Assembly (NCBI GenBank): GCA_003117195.1
Contig: BDSI01000057.1
Location: 124,001 to 188,000 of the forward strand
Origin: Eudorina sp. 2006-703-Eu-15
Lineage: Eukaryota; Chlorophyta; Chlorophyceae; Chlamydomonadales; Volvocaceae
Length of the DNA stretch: 64,000 bases
Reading direction: 5' to 3'
Part shown: positions 22,137 through 33,576 of the stretch, piece after piece
Layout: each line of letters opens with the position of its first letter
Position numbering within the stretch: position 1 is the first letter of the stretch
Notes under the pieces: generated by a model
What the model was told of the DNA's origin: nothing
The model's database searches: none
Seen by the model: the letters and a program-made list of their open reading frames with translations, nothing else
Translations under genes and position numbers: made by a program

Positions 22137-23691
22137 CGAAGCCCTTCGGCGAGCGACATACAGCAGGTGACGAGCGGCCATCAGAGGCGAAACTGCGTGC
22201 CATGGAGAGGAAGTAGAGGGAGTCGTAGACCCGCAGGTGGGCCACGACGAGGGAGACTGCCAAGCAACTAATAACGTATTACTGTGTATGTCACGGTCTT
22301 GGCCGTGGCGTTGGTTCATCAATAGGGGCGTCCCCGCTGCCAACTCCCTCTGAACGAACGGGCTTTATCCTTGGCTATAATATATGGCTGGTCCTCAGCA
22401 GGAAGGGGCGGGGTGACGATTCCCTGGATGGTAGAGCGAGGGTGTTCTGCGTATTCTGCGGCGGGTAGAAGCGCAGGACAGGTGTGCGTGACATGCAAGC
22501 AAGGGGCAGAGAAACCCCGCCTGTTAATACCTGTGTATGTGTATATATCGAAAACAAATAAACCCGCCCGACCGAACCCAGGTGTAGGTATACTTAGGAA
22601 AGTACTTATTACCATATATACGTAATTGCGGCGAACAAGGCAACGGCAACGGTGCTACCACCGCGATGCAAACCAGGCAGCAAAGGACTAACTAAGAAGA
22701 AGTACACGCGCGTAAACGGACTTATTTCGACCTGCGATGTAGGTGATGACGACTAAGCGACCGGACGGTCGTCCACGAAAGACGTGGAGGTTGGTCACGC
22801 AGGAAAGCGGAAGGGGCAAATAAACGCGCAAGGCAAGGCTGGAGAAAGCAAAAAAAGCAGTTGGTATACAGGCACGCAAGCGGAAAAAACAAGATACGAA
22901 GGTGGTGGCGCGGCAAAGAGTAGGAGTGACAAAACGTGGCTGGAATGTAAGCACGGACGGGTACGGATACCGTATGACACCGTACGGCATAGACGTAGGG
23001 ACGCAAACGCAGTTATATGGCTCCTCATCAACAATCCCGGCCACGGACGGGATGCCCTTATGCCTGCGGGGCATCGGTCCAAGCGCAGCTCGTGGGGGTG
23101 GGATGGATCAGTGTAACGCGAGGAGTGGATGGATGGGGGAGGCGATGGAGTGCGTTGCGGGGTTCAGCCGGTGGGTGGGCGATATACATTAGGTGTAGCC
23201 GCGTGGGTCGGCGCAATTATTGACTGCCCGGCATCATATGATACCCTGCTGAACGCGTGGAGATGGCGATGTTGCGGAATGAGGTGCGTGGGACGTGGTG
23301 CTCAACGGCAGTCAGGGGTAAGCGGTGGAGGGGGCTGGCGAGGTGACGGCGTACGACAGCGACGATGTCAGGATGGGCCGTCCGTCGTGCCAAGTAGATA
23401 GAACGCGTGGGGGACGTAGGCGAGGAGGGAGTGGACAGTGCAGGCGTGCCAAGCCGCCGCCAACATGTGCCGTCGCGAGTAGCCTAGTATTTTGAGCGTG
23501 CGGATCGACGAGGTGGGCAATTTCAATGCAGAAGTTGTCGACGGCGGAGATAACACGCAAGAGGCGGTGGAACTGGCCGGTGACGGAAGGTGTTGCGTTT
23601 GCTGGTCTCGTTGACGTCGGAATTCCGGGCCACAAAGCGGGAGAGGCGGACGCGCTGAAAGGCACGCAGGGTTGGTGTTCACGTGAAACCT
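22137..23691. other. no recognised gene
   Basis: Several overlapping open frames of 90-128 codons occur on both strands (for example plus 22784-23116 and minus 22688-23074), but none has recognisable motifs or clear exon boundaries. Position between retrotransposon ends suggests degraded mobile DNA. No TIRs or tails were identified. Confidence 0.35.
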
Positions 23692-23982
23692 GTGTGTGTT
23701 ATATACATGGTTGTGGGTTTAGTGGGTGCATAACCCCATACCTGTACACATACCCATATGTACGAGCCGGGGGCCCAAGGGCACGCAAAGAAAGCCTAAA
23801 AGCACGTGCATGACGCTTCACACGACAAGCCGGAAAATGGAGACTACAACGTACCATCCAAACGGGCGTGACGATTGAATTAATTGAATTGCGATGGGCC
23901 CACATGCGCTCCACGAGCCTTGCGAACCGAGCGAGCCGGGCCCCAGGCCATGGCTTCCAGCATGGTAGTGAACTGAGGATGG
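23692..23982 (-). mobile_element. retrotransposon 3' end, second (CA)n-tail family, inverted copy
   Basis: Reverse complement of the 11592-11884 element. It has CAGTTCACTACCATGCTGGA at its 5' side (coding QFTTMLEAMAW, then frameshifted), TTTTAGGCTTTCTTTGCGTG, GTACAGGTATGGGGTTATGC and a short ACACACA tail after CCATGTA. Confidence 0.6.
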
Positions 23983-24004
23983 AAAGCCATCGCTTGCGTC
24001 CGCG

Positions 24005-24125
24005 CGAACAATGAAGGACCCCGAAAAGGGATCAACGGTGTATACCAGGGCGATCCCCAGCAGGCCCCACGGACAAAGCGGCAAGGTACGTACCGCCACA
24101 CCTCAACGCCGCGAACAAAAATCGC
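24005..24125 (-). mobile_element. (CATT)n-family L1-like fragment, tail lost
   Basis: The minus strand carries GCGTTGAGGTGTGGCGG, CTTGCCGCTTTG, GTGGGGCCTGCTGGGGATCG and GGTATACACCGTTGATCCC. The CATT tail is absent. Confidence 0.5.
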
Positions 24126-24689
24126 CGAGGGCCACAACAGTCGGACTTGTAATGTAACCGTTGCAAGATGGACCCGTATCCCGACCGGGTGTGCCAACGG
24201 GCCCAGATAGCTCGTAGGCGCCTCATCTCATCAACCGGACTGGTAGCGACTACTGGCATTGACTGCTGGTATGAGTTCAACCAAACACCGACTGCGTGGC
24301 CCTTAATAAAGACCCTACAACAGCCAAACGGGCCCTAAGCCTTTGTCAAATTGCCTGGCCAGCAGTACATCGAGCCCACTAAATTGGAGGGTCAGCTTGT
24401 GCCTGCTCAACAAAGTCTGGGGTATCAGTAAATCCCGCTCCGGGACACTACCGTGACCGCCCAATGGAAGAGGGGATTTGCTTGTACAACCGGCAGCCTT
24501 CGGTCTCTCATCTTCCTGCGGCTACGAGCGCCAATTGAAACTAAAACAACTCTTGTCGTCAACCGTACCCATCTGCACTTTTCCCCAACTTCTACCAGAG
24601 GATCCCAGGGGCGGGCCGCCGGTCTTTATCGGATATTATGTAGACAAGATATCGGGGAATAATGAGAACTGCTGCCACAAGAGCCGTCG

Positions 24690-24895
24690 TCCCCGTGTGA
24701 CCCGTGCCCTTGTATGTGCCTACTGGCTCGTATGGGTAGGAGTACAGGTATGGGGTTACAAAACGAGTGCTCAACGAAGGCTTCTTTTCCGAGCGAAGGA
24801 AGAATGAAGGGCGGGCGAAGGGCTTCCTGCAAAACGAAGGGATTGGGTTTCCCAGAGTGGTTATGCACCCCAACCATGTAACACACACATCGATT
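24690..24895 (+). mobile_element. retrotransposon 3' end, second (CA)n-tail family, interrupted copy
   Basis: CCCGTGCCCTTGTATGTGCC, GGAGTACAGGTATGGGGTTA and GCACCCCAACCATGTAACAC match the family end at 11760-11860. They are split by about 90 bp of unrelated GAAGG-rich sequence at 24765-24860. Confidence 0.5.
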
Positions 24896-25026
24896 AGGAT
24901 GACTCGAACCGGGGAATGGCTAGGCACACCAGCAACCCTGAAGTCCTTCCGAACCGGACCAAACAACGGGACTGGGATCCCTGATTACCGCGGAATCGTT
25001 CGCCATTCTTACGACACCTGGTTTTT

Positions 25027-25938
25027 GGGCGGGGCCCCAGCGCGAAGCGCGTTCGGGGGGCCCCGCCCCCTAGGATTGCCCCTGTACGTGCGCCGTGTGC
25101 CGTGCGTGGGTAACGGCAAAACGTTCATTATCTGATAAACTAATTCGCAAGGTTTGTGATATTAATTGTCTTCTATTGCAAGGTATCTTTGGTTTGGCTG
25201 ACAAAAATTGCATGCGCACAAACGGTCAAAGTAAAGCTCCGCGGTCTCCATGGACCCAGGTCAACGTCAACCCAACGCCCCTCGCGCTCATATTTGTTTC
25301 AACAGCTGCCGCGTGATGAATAATGGACTTATGAATGGGCAGCGCGTGCTAAATTGAACTTCCATAGTGTTCTGATGTTTGAGATGCCTCCAACATCAAG
25401 ATTTGCACTTCTGTCTTGCCAGATGAATACAATACAACAATATGTATTGAATCAAAGTTTCAAAATGCAAAGGGATAGCATACCGAGTACCAACAAGTTC
25501 TAGATGGCCGAAGTCCGGGTTTCACCGCGGCTTTTTCGCACCCTGTTATTTGCTATGTAACTATTGATGGCAAACATTAGAGGTTCACGTCTGCTGCGGG
25601 CGTGCAACTGGATGCGGACCAAACAACTACAGTTTCACGGCAAAACAAGATCTTCAAGCTTGCTTTTTGATATCTGCTTGACAGACGGATGTGGTAGTGC
25701 AGAGGCGTCTAGCGTTACGATAATAATGCAGATGCGGTGACCGCCGTTGGCGGCGCGTACTGCAGGTTGGTTTCGGGGCTACCCTACCTGCTTGAGCTTG
25801 CTCAATCTATGCACGCCGATCCACCTTCAACATCAACGACACTCTCAATGGCACCCTTTCACTCTTTCACACTCTTGCGCGGTAACAGAGTTTCCGTTTA
25901 AAGCAAGCGGCCTGTACGGATTGTAGGGGGCCCCGCCC
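25027..25938. mobile_element. 912-bp non-autonomous TIR element, copy 2, flanked by TTTTT
   Basis: Inverted relative to the copy at 20787-21775, with the same 12-bp TIR GGGCGGGGCCCC. TTTTT lies directly on both sides (25022-25026 and 25939-25943), again consistent with a 5-bp target duplication into an A5/T5 site. It lacks the CA microsatellite of copy 1, which accounts for much of the length difference. Confidence 0.75.
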
Positions 25939-26521
25939 TTTTTCTGGCTGACCCCCTATTTGTCCGCACGTCCACGCACGCCAGCAAGGCCGAGCCAATG
26001 AACAGCCACCGCTGGTTAACACGCTAGATGGACGGACTTAGTGTTGACCAATTTGTGGCAATATATTGGCCGCCCACCAGACCTAGATGGCAACGGCCAG
26101 CAGGACAACCATGCCCCAAACCGCCAGCTAATCACCGGCCCGTCGAGCGACCCGCCATCGGCAGGTAGGCCGTGGCCAAGGGTCACGTCCAAAAATATCG
26201 AATTTTAATAATTTGATTTTGTTGTTGTCTGACAGTTATCCAGATATCCAAAAGTACTCCGCGTATGTCGGCTCTTCGCAGTGGGAAGCTCCTTCCCAGT
26301 GAAATAGCCATAGCGTCGGAAAACTGATTTGAACAACTCAGACATAAAAATGTGTACAAAGGCAGTATTATGATATTACTTGGGATGATGGAGGTAATCC
26401 GGCGGCGCCCTCCAGGCGTTGCCCGTAAAGCCCGTTAGGCGCGCGCGGTCGCATTCCGAATGCAACCCCTGCGGAAGCCGCAAAGCGGACTCAAACAAGT
26501 AGCTGAAATTTTATTATGCAG

Positions 26522-26709
26522 AAATTGAATCAGAAATGGAAAAGCGTCTCGACATGAACTGCGTCGCGACGGACTTGATCACCACACAGCGGCCAGACCC
26601 CAACAACAGCGAGTGTGGCATTCAAGTCCGTGCCACGCGATATAGTGTGCAGACATCAAATTTCAAACATATTATTATCGAACTGCAGCCGTTCACTATG
26701 TTTGGCCGA
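26522..26709 (+). CDS. internal exon of an unrecognised gene
   Basis: An exon-like segment follows a pyrimidine-rich TTTTATTATGCAG acceptor and ends CGA|GTATGA. It is open in one frame (EIESEMEKRLDMNCVATDLI, then TTQRPDPNNSECGIQVRATR, and HIIIELQPFTMFGR at the end). The peptide has the polar/hydrophobic alternation of a folded protein, unlike the surrounding repeats. I do not recognise the family, and no partner exon could be joined in phase with confidence. Confidence 0.4.
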
Positions 26710-28823
26710 GTATGAACATAGTCTGAGTCATGGCAGTTGGCGGAATCCCTGTGTTGTGCTCCCACAAGCCGGTGATCGCTACATAAATAATTGCCTTTAA
26801 ATTTCAATTCGTTTGTCCCCACGTTGCGATGGATTCTGTTTACGGCCGTTCGGTTTCAACCAACGTCTGACGCGCGGGCCACTCTACGTATGCGTATAAC
26901 TATGGTAATAATTGGAAATGATGTATGCGCTAGGTCCCTAAGGGTCGGTGTCGCCTTCGATAGTGGGCGGCATGACCAGATGGCATGCGGGACCGTACGG
27001 TTGTGCAGGTGAGCGAACATGTATACGAATTCGAAGGCGATGTGGAGGTGTCGGCAGCGGCTTCCGCTGGCGGACGAGGTCCGACCGGAACCTGATGCAG
27101 TGTGCTGGATGGGCGGTCAAACTGAGCCTGTCGGAACGGTTGAGTTCAGTCGAAACATCATGGTCGTCGGGCGGGACGTTGCGGCGGCACTCCCAGTGCT
27201 TTCGGTTCCTGGAGCCGGATATCCTCGTTGCGGGTCGTGACGCCCGGTAGTGCGGTCCTGCCTCCCACGGGTGGCAGACATGGCCTGGCGCCTGGTTATT
27301 TACGTCCCGGGGCCAGGAATGCGCCTCTGGTCCGTGAGGCACCCGGGCGGGCAGGGTATTCTCCTGCACTCTGGATTACGCAGCAAACTCATGCTCCACC
27401 TTTCACCAACACACGCATAGACAGCGCGGTATATCCTGCGTGGGAGCATACGTAGTGCGTGCTGGGATCACAGCACAGCCTGTCGGGGCATGCCTGTCCA
27501 GCACTTACACCGTACCCGTGCACAGACAGCAACCCTCGGGCACAACTGACTGCATGCGCAGCTCCGTCTCACGTACTCCTTGGTCCGCGTTCGACGCTAT
27601 GGTTTTTGCCTTGGGTACGTTGGGCAAAGCTTCTCCCCTGCCTGTCTAGCAATCAACTCTTAGGCTGTACAGGCGATTCGAAAACACCGAATCGGCAGCT
27701 GTCTATCCAAAAGCAACAGCTCACGCATCACTTCACATCTTCTCCATTGAAGCCACGTCGTACGACTCCCCTCTTGCGTGCGGTGTGAACGGGTCACCAG
27801 TCTGGATCCTTCTGGATTTTGCGTCGCACAAAGCAGAGCAGTCCGTGCAGCAGATACCCACTTTGCCCATGTCTTTCACACTTCTACACAATTGCAGGTG
27901 TTGTTAAGTGTGTAGTGGTCAAAGCGTTAACAAAAGCTTTCGATTGGTTCCGGAGGACAAATGTCAAACATTTTTGTCCATTGCGTTCCTCAAGATTGCG
28001 TCACTGTAACAATAAATGCTGATGTTATGTATGGTCGATATAATGTGCCTTCATGAAACCGTTGTGAGCGCTTCTTGCCGGTCAAAACGACCAAGGTGCA
28101 GGGTCGCCCTTTCCCTAATTTGCATGAATGGACAAGCATAAGTATGATGTGAGTTATACATGACCAAGCTCCATATTAGGTCGCAGATGCCAACTCGTTC
28201 CTATGGCGCAGGTGTACAAACACTACTTGCTGCAAAAGGCAAAGGTACGTATCGTTTAATTACCATTAAATCGACGACGATTGGAGACATCAAACAGCAG
28301 GATGTGGATGTTAACCATGAGAAATGCATGCTGCGGACAGCCCGCACGCCGCACACCTCGTAGAAAACCGAGCGTTCGGACATCAAAGCAAGCATGCCAG
28401 GCCAGTCCGTGGTGACAACATTCTCTGCGGCAACATAACTCCGCCCCTAAATGTCTGCTCACCCGATGTTCGCACCTAGGCTGTGAGGGCGGCAGCATCA
28501 AGCCTGCAACATTTGTTGTTTTTACAAGTCCCGGATCATGATGGGTGGTACCCCATCGAGTTGAAGGAGCCCACGGTATTTTACAAGGTAGCCGAGACCG
28601 AGGGGTCCGGTGGCCACCGCTGAGGTACTCTGTACAGCAGTAGTTGTCATCATATTTTAGCTAGCAGCGTGCTAGTAGCGTGCTAGTAGCGTAGCTAGTA
28701 ACGTTGCATGAAAACCCACGGAGCCACCCAACTGCTCCCAGAAGCAACAGTAGTCGGGTACCTCGATGTGTTCGCTGTGTCAGACTGATTGCCCTCTGTC
28801 CGCATGTGCGTGGCTGTGCGCAG
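26710..28823. other. mixed region, no gene resolved
   Basis: Several open stretches (plus 27019-27240; plus 27459-27788, ending at a TGA; a TGTAA at about 28006) might be further exons of the gene represented by 26522-26709, but no continuous join was found. At 28368-28436 both strands are open with plausible splice sites, so the strand cannot be decided. Confidence 0.3.
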
Positions 28824-28970
28824 GTAGTTGCGTCTGTGAATGGAGAGCTGGTATCGGTGTACGATGGTGTCACACAATACATCATCGGGCGCTTAACGCT
28901 CAGCAAGAGTGGTGCCCACGGCTGGGCCCCGTTGTCGTCCTGCTTTTACGCTTATCAGCTGTCGCAGCAG
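28824..28970 (+). CDS. internal exon of an unrecognised gene (49 codons)
   Basis: The acceptor GGCTGTGCGCAG|GTA and donor CAGCAG|GTGCGG bound exactly 49 codons, phase 0 at both ends. The peptide runs from VVASVNGELVSVYDGVTQYI to SSCFYAYQLSQQ. It reads as a structured domain (beta-rich, conserved-looking GxL, YDG, GW), not repeat DNA. Family not recognised. Possibly the same gene as 26522-26709, but the link is unproven. Confidence 0.4.
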
Positions 28971-29564
28971 GTGCGGAAATGCTCCGGTCGCGGACCTCTT
29001 TGTAAACCAGCCAGCTGTGTCCGGTGATTTCTGGACAGGGCTGATGTGTTGCAATCGAGAACGAAGGGGGATCGTCACGCCGAAAGAGTGACAAGTGGGA
29101 CTAAGGGTCCGCCTTGTAACGGTTACATACATGCGGCCGCTGTCTTACATACATGTTCGTGGATGCAGACTTAATGCACGGAGCATTGTTAGTAGTAACA
29201 CTTATACGCACCTTGTCGTAGGCTTTGTCGTGCAAATTTCCACGGCATAGCAAGCACTCGGCGGCGCCCAAGGTGAGCTCTGTGCCGAATGGATGGCCAT
29301 GTCCGGGGCGATGTGTCTCTCAGCACTGCTAACCGTCGGTTTCACGACAGCGGACTTGTAGTTAACTTTTTCTTGTTCCGTATGGTTCTGCATGTGGGTC
29401 GTAAACGCGCGCCCTTACTATTAGAAGTTGTAGCAGCGCGACACAAAGGCTTACTCGGGATGCCCTTCCCTGGGCTATTGTTTCTTTGCGGTCCGGTCTG
29501 TAGGCAGGGTGATGGTGTCCTGCTACACCATTCCCCCTCTAGGAAGGGTTGCGTCCTCACAAGT

Positions 29565-29645
<81 letters not shown>
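29565..29645. repeat. (CA)n microsatellite, about 40 units
   Basis: A near-perfect CA run. It is preceded by a segment of about 70 bp (29495-29564) that recurs inverted at 30785-30868, so it is probably the tail of yet another retrotransposed fragment. Confidence 0.95.
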
Positions 29646-29647
<2 letters not shown>

Positions 29648-29648
<1 letters not shown>

Positions 29649-30541
29649 GCGACCCTCCACGGCGGCGCACAGCCCGTGCCGGGGGCGCCGGCTGCCCCGT
29701 CGCCGGTTGATGTAGCTAAGGCGCGCGCAGTCATGGAGTTCTGGCAGCGGGTGGCCAGTTTCGCAGAACTGGGCCGACCGCGACGGGGATGGGAGGGGGT
29801 GGGACCGGACCACCCAATCCTATCGGTGGTGGACGGCCGGATCCGCTGCGTGCAGCCAGTAGACGTAGACTCGTGATGGATAGATAGCAGCGCGAGACGC
29901 TAGGGGGTAGGGATTGGGACTAGGGAAGCCCACTTCCGGGCACGATGGGGATCCGAGGGTGCCCGAGGAGGGTCGGGCCCGACCAGTGGGAGTTGGCAGC
30001 GAGCGGGACGTGTAGGCGAGGGCCGCTTGCGACGGGAAGGGGTGTACGACAGGGAAGCTTGCGTGGTGATGTGCTGCCTTGTGCAAACCATAGCCCCATC
30101 ATGGAGCACCCGACTGCATACCCGGACCCAGCAAGGCCTGACGCGTGCGAGCCGCCTCGCTCTGGCTCAGCTGGGCAGGCAGGCCTGCCGAAGGGTGCAA
30201 CCCTAGCTATTACGATTAGGTTAGGACGCGGGACCAGGCTAGTTTTACCGCACCAAGCAGGGGCGCGCCTCCGAAACGCGCCCTGGGTGCTGCAAGGACT
30301 TGAGGAGGTTGAACAGCGGACTGCGAGGCGCAGACCGCCCGGGATGGGCCTTCGCCCACTCCCTTGAGGGGGCACAGCGGTCACCGATCCTCGGGGATCT
30401 GGCACGCGCCCTAGGTTGAGAGCGAGGGGACAGAGGCCCCTTACGCCCCTTTCCCCCGTATCCGGGGAAAGTGCTTCGGCGGTCTCCCGTATGGGGCGGG
30501 TTAGCGCCCCCGGCCAGTGTCGGCCCGGCAGATATGTAACG

Positions 30542-30617
<76 letters not shown>
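29648..30617 (+). mobile_element. L1-like non-LTR retrotransposon 3' end with long (CA)n tail
   Basis: It begins with an intact C-terminal coding tail (ARAVMEFWQRVASFAELG, RPRRGWEGVGPDHPILSVVD) ending at a TGA at about 29875. These residues parallel AIAYFWGRLHGFAQFG and VGPSHPFLRV of the 9.6-kb element. A 3'-UTR of about 670 bp follows; its last 400 bp match 838-1215. It ends GGCCCGGCAGATATGTAACG and about 36 CA units (30546-30616). The 5' part of ORF2 is missing. Of the L1-like fragments here it is the least decayed. Confidence 0.65.
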
Positions 30618-30619
<2 letters not shown>

Positions 30620-30699
30620 CAGCAGACACACGACAGTAGCAGCAGGCAAGGTCACACAAGGATTGACACCTAGGATCGCACTCTCTCTCGCATGAAATC

Positions 30700-31134
30700 C
30701 TAAATGAGCTCCTTTTGGGGCGCACGTTTTGCGCGGGTCTTGACGGCCTGTGCGGGCCTGGGGTTCTCCTTCTCAAACTGTGCGATGAGCCCTGGCACGC
30801 AACCCTTCGTACAGGGGGGATGGTGTAGCAGGACACCATCACCCTGCCTACAGAAGTAGTGGGCACCTGGAGACCGATTGCGCTCCTCGGCTCCCACGCT
30901 TTGCGGATGAGGAGCATCTGTGATGCCCCGGCATGCTCGTGTATCTGCGGCTTGGATCAGCAGTGACGCGGTTTCCATGGGATTGTGCTGCACGCAGGTG
31001 CTCATCCAGGTGAAGGCAACTGGCAAGGCGTACTTCAATCCCGAAAGCGGCGCGTGGGCTTTGTCGAGTGTACGACCCGTCCGGATCCTGCCAGATATCA
31101 TCCCGGCGATCCCGACCATAGACAGGCCCGCCAC
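30700..31134 (-). CDS. unrecognised 144-codon open reading frame
   Basis: Open from 31134 to a stop at 30702 on the minus strand. It contains LKYALPVAFTWMSTCVQHNP and, after a possible splice donor (TCTCCAG|GTGCCC near 30868), CRQGDGVLLHHPPCTKGC. The latter segment is repeated in the opposite orientation at 29495-29564, so at least that part belongs to a dispersed repeat. No family recognised. It may be a transposon remnant or an exon plus read-through into an intron. Confidence 0.25.
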   Translation of the reverse strand: MAGLSMVGIAGMISGRIRTGRTLDKAHAPLSGLKYALPVAFTWMSTCVQHNPMETASLLIQAADTRACRGITDAPHPQSVGAEERNRSPGAHYFCRQGDGVLLHHPPCTKGCVPGLIAQFEKENPRPAQAVKTRAKRAPQKELI

Positions 31135-32393
31135 GCATGCTGTGGGGCGAAGCAGCGACCAGAGCGCTGGGCAAGACGAACAAGTGCACCCATGGGTGCC
31201 CTGACTGACAAGGGCGGCCGAGTCAGCGGCGTGTGCGCCAGGGGAGCCAGCCGTGGATAACGTTCAAGTTTCGGCGTCGGAGCTCTCTCAACGGAGTGAA
31301 AGTAATAGCCTCCTTGCACAGCTATGTAGTTCAAAACAACGGCGGACGCACCTGCGGTTGCACGGATGTCTCGGGACCGTCCATTTGCTGGCGGCTGGAA
31401 CGGTCGTGTTTCGGCGTACCTTAGGCGTACGGCTGCTTGCAGTTGCCTCGCCCGGTGGCGTGCTTTTGGGGGGTGGGTACCTGACGGGCTGCGCTGGGCT
31501 GGCGCCTCCTCGGCATTCCTTCGCGACCCTGTTGGCTGATTGGCGATAATCAAGGGTCTGCGGCTCGCGCAGCAGAACGCTGGGGCGGCGGGCATGCAGA
31601 AGTGCGATGGTTTGGTCGGCTACTTGGTCGTTTGGTTGCCCCTTTGCTGGGCCGATGAGCTGTCATCCAGCACTGGAGGAATTTGTTCTGTACTTACCTT
31701 CCAGATCATGCTGAGCTCGTTTGGCCCGCTGAACACCTTCGAGGGACTTTGCTAATGATTGTTCCTGTCCACTACCTGCAGTCCTGCCTCGTGTTGGCGG
31801 CAGTTAACGTCCCCGACCAGATGGAGGCGGAGACCGTGTGGACAGATACGGACTGATCCTAGCTCTGTTACAACAGCTTCCGCTCACATCACCTTTTCGT
31901 ATCGAAGGCACCCTCGCCTCTGCATATACCCTCCTCCGTGATCCATTGGTACGGACGCCCACGATTGATCTGCCCTCTATACGCTGAGTACGTCTTGACT
32001 AGATGCTGTAACTAAACACTCAGGCACCGCACATAAACAAAAACAACCTATGAGACATACGGCAAGACTCTAGCCAAGCAAGGTAAAGAATATGGGTACT
32101 CACTTCGCCGTGTCGTCTCGGCCCATACGGGTGTCGTGACGATCACGACGATGCCTCATGATACGCTCTCAAGTCGCAACACCTCTCGTAACCACTCCGG
32201 TCATAAGCAATGAAATAAAATGAGATGCACTCAACTTCTGTACCACCGCGACATGCGCCACCATGCATGCCAGTGCGGTGTATCTGCGCTCGATACTCTT
32301 CAGTGTCATGCAAGAAAATAAAATGATCAAAAACTTTCCAAGCCAGCTTTACCAGCCCCATTTCAGTCCTACCGCAGCCGTCGTCGACGCGCT
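31135..32393. other. no recognised gene; 3' flank of the ClpS gene
   Basis: Open frames of up to 165 codons on the minus strand (31098-31595) lack recognisable motifs. The right half is the probable 3'-UTR and intergenic space of the minus-strand ClpS gene. A TTACA (minus-strand TGTAA) lies at 31868-31872. Confidence 0.35.
31868..31872 (-). terminator. candidate TGTAA polyadenylation signal for clpS
   Basis: Minus-strand TGTAA about 520 bases past the ClpS stop. TGTAA is the usual polyadenylation word of volvocine nuclear genes. A five-base match alone is weak. Confidence 0.3.
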
Positions 32394-33576
32394 TCAGGCC
32401 ACGGCCGTGTCCGGCTCAATGACCGTTCGACAGCCGTAGACGTACAGCTGCTGTCGGTAAAACTCGGCGTGCTCCTTCAAAGCCGACGTGATTATGGCCA
32501 TGCCTAGTTGCTTCGAGGTATGGTAGCAGTTTCGCGCGTGCGCCTCGTCCGCATTTGGCACTACGGTGCAGATGGCACGTACCACCGCCTTCTCCGAGTG
32601 CTGGGGGCTGTCCACCAGCAGAACCCGGTAGTTTCCACCGCCCGGGGGGCTGGCCTTGTCCTTGTCAAACCCCGCGCCGTTGCGTCCTGTGCGCACAGCA
32701 GACATGTCAGTCAGCAGCTCAGGAAGCGGACCCTTCGACATGCTGGCGCAGCCGCGTGATGATGTGACGGGCTGATGGGGGATAAAAAGCGCCACCGTGC
32801 AAGGAGCGCTAAGTTAACTGCGCTCAGATGTAGGCTCCACGGGAACGTAACTGTCACACGACGCGAAAACGTTGCAGTGTGCAAATAACCGGTTGCAGGT
32901 AGCCTAGGGAGGGCTGGAAAGGGGACGTCTCGGAATTGTGCTGAACAACGTATGGCCAGCTCACTACTTGCGGTGCGGGGACATCGCCGAGGTCCGGTGC
33001 ATATTCGAACCAACATACCTGACTCCGTGCTGGGTGTCCACCCGCCCAGGTTAAAGTCGCTCAGGTCAAATCCACCCAAGCGCTTGCCCACATCCACATC
33101 AGGCTTGTCCAGTACGTTTCCTGGCCATCAAACCAGGCCGTCGGATAGGCAGGGAGAAGCATCAATCATCGCACAACTGGACGGCAGGGTATTGTACCGT
33201 TTTTGAATGGGTCCACCCATTAACAGTGCCAAGGTGGCGAGCTTTAGTCGTCAGGTTACCGGTATTGATAGCAGTAGGCAAACTCAAGTCGAACGACGGC
33301 GTCATCCCTCCTTTCACCAACCACAGACTCGCACTAAAATGTCACAAGTTAAGAAACTGAATATAGAAGTCATTGTTTCATCGCGATCATTTGCATTTTC
33401 AGCGCTCGGCACGCTGCTTGAGGCGCAAAAGTGGCCGCCAGCGCCAAACCGCTAACCAACTTACCGCGTCCACCGCCAAAACGCGCAGAAACGCGGAGAG
33501 AAGGACGTGTGAAAGGTCGGATGCGCCTCGCCGGAGCGCCGAGGCCAGCCCTCTTGAAGCTTCGCAAAGTTTCCAT
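32394..33576 (-). CDS. clpS: ClpS-like N-recognin/adaptor of the chloroplast Clp protease
   Basis: Three exons, 33576-33465, 33120-33019 and 32686-32394, total 507 nt and give 168 residues; phases match at both junctions (donors GTAAGT and GTATGT). Residues 1-35 or so are Arg/Ser-rich without acidic residues (METLRSFKRAGLGAPARRIR), a typical chloroplast transit peptide. GGGRGNVLDKPDVDVGKRLG follows, resembling the VLxKP entry of plant ClpS. The ClpS fold runs from NYRVLLVDSPQHSEKAVVRA through CTVVPNADEAHARNCYHTSK and LGMAIITSALKEHAEFYRQQ to a short tail. ClpS proteins deliver N-degron substrates to the ClpC chaperone. The substrate-pocket DN pair usual after YRVLL is DS here, and the middle linker (GGFDLSDFNLGGWTPSTES) is longer than in bacteria. 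It diverges from the SFI1-like gene. Assignment is firm at family level. Confidence 0.85.

Noticed and set aside
28212..28440. Possible small exons VYKHYLLQKAK (+), KTERSDIKASMPGQSVVTTF (+) and VVTTDWPGMLALMSERSVFY (-)
   Set aside because: Both strands look equally coding over 28368-28436 and no partner exon settles the matter.
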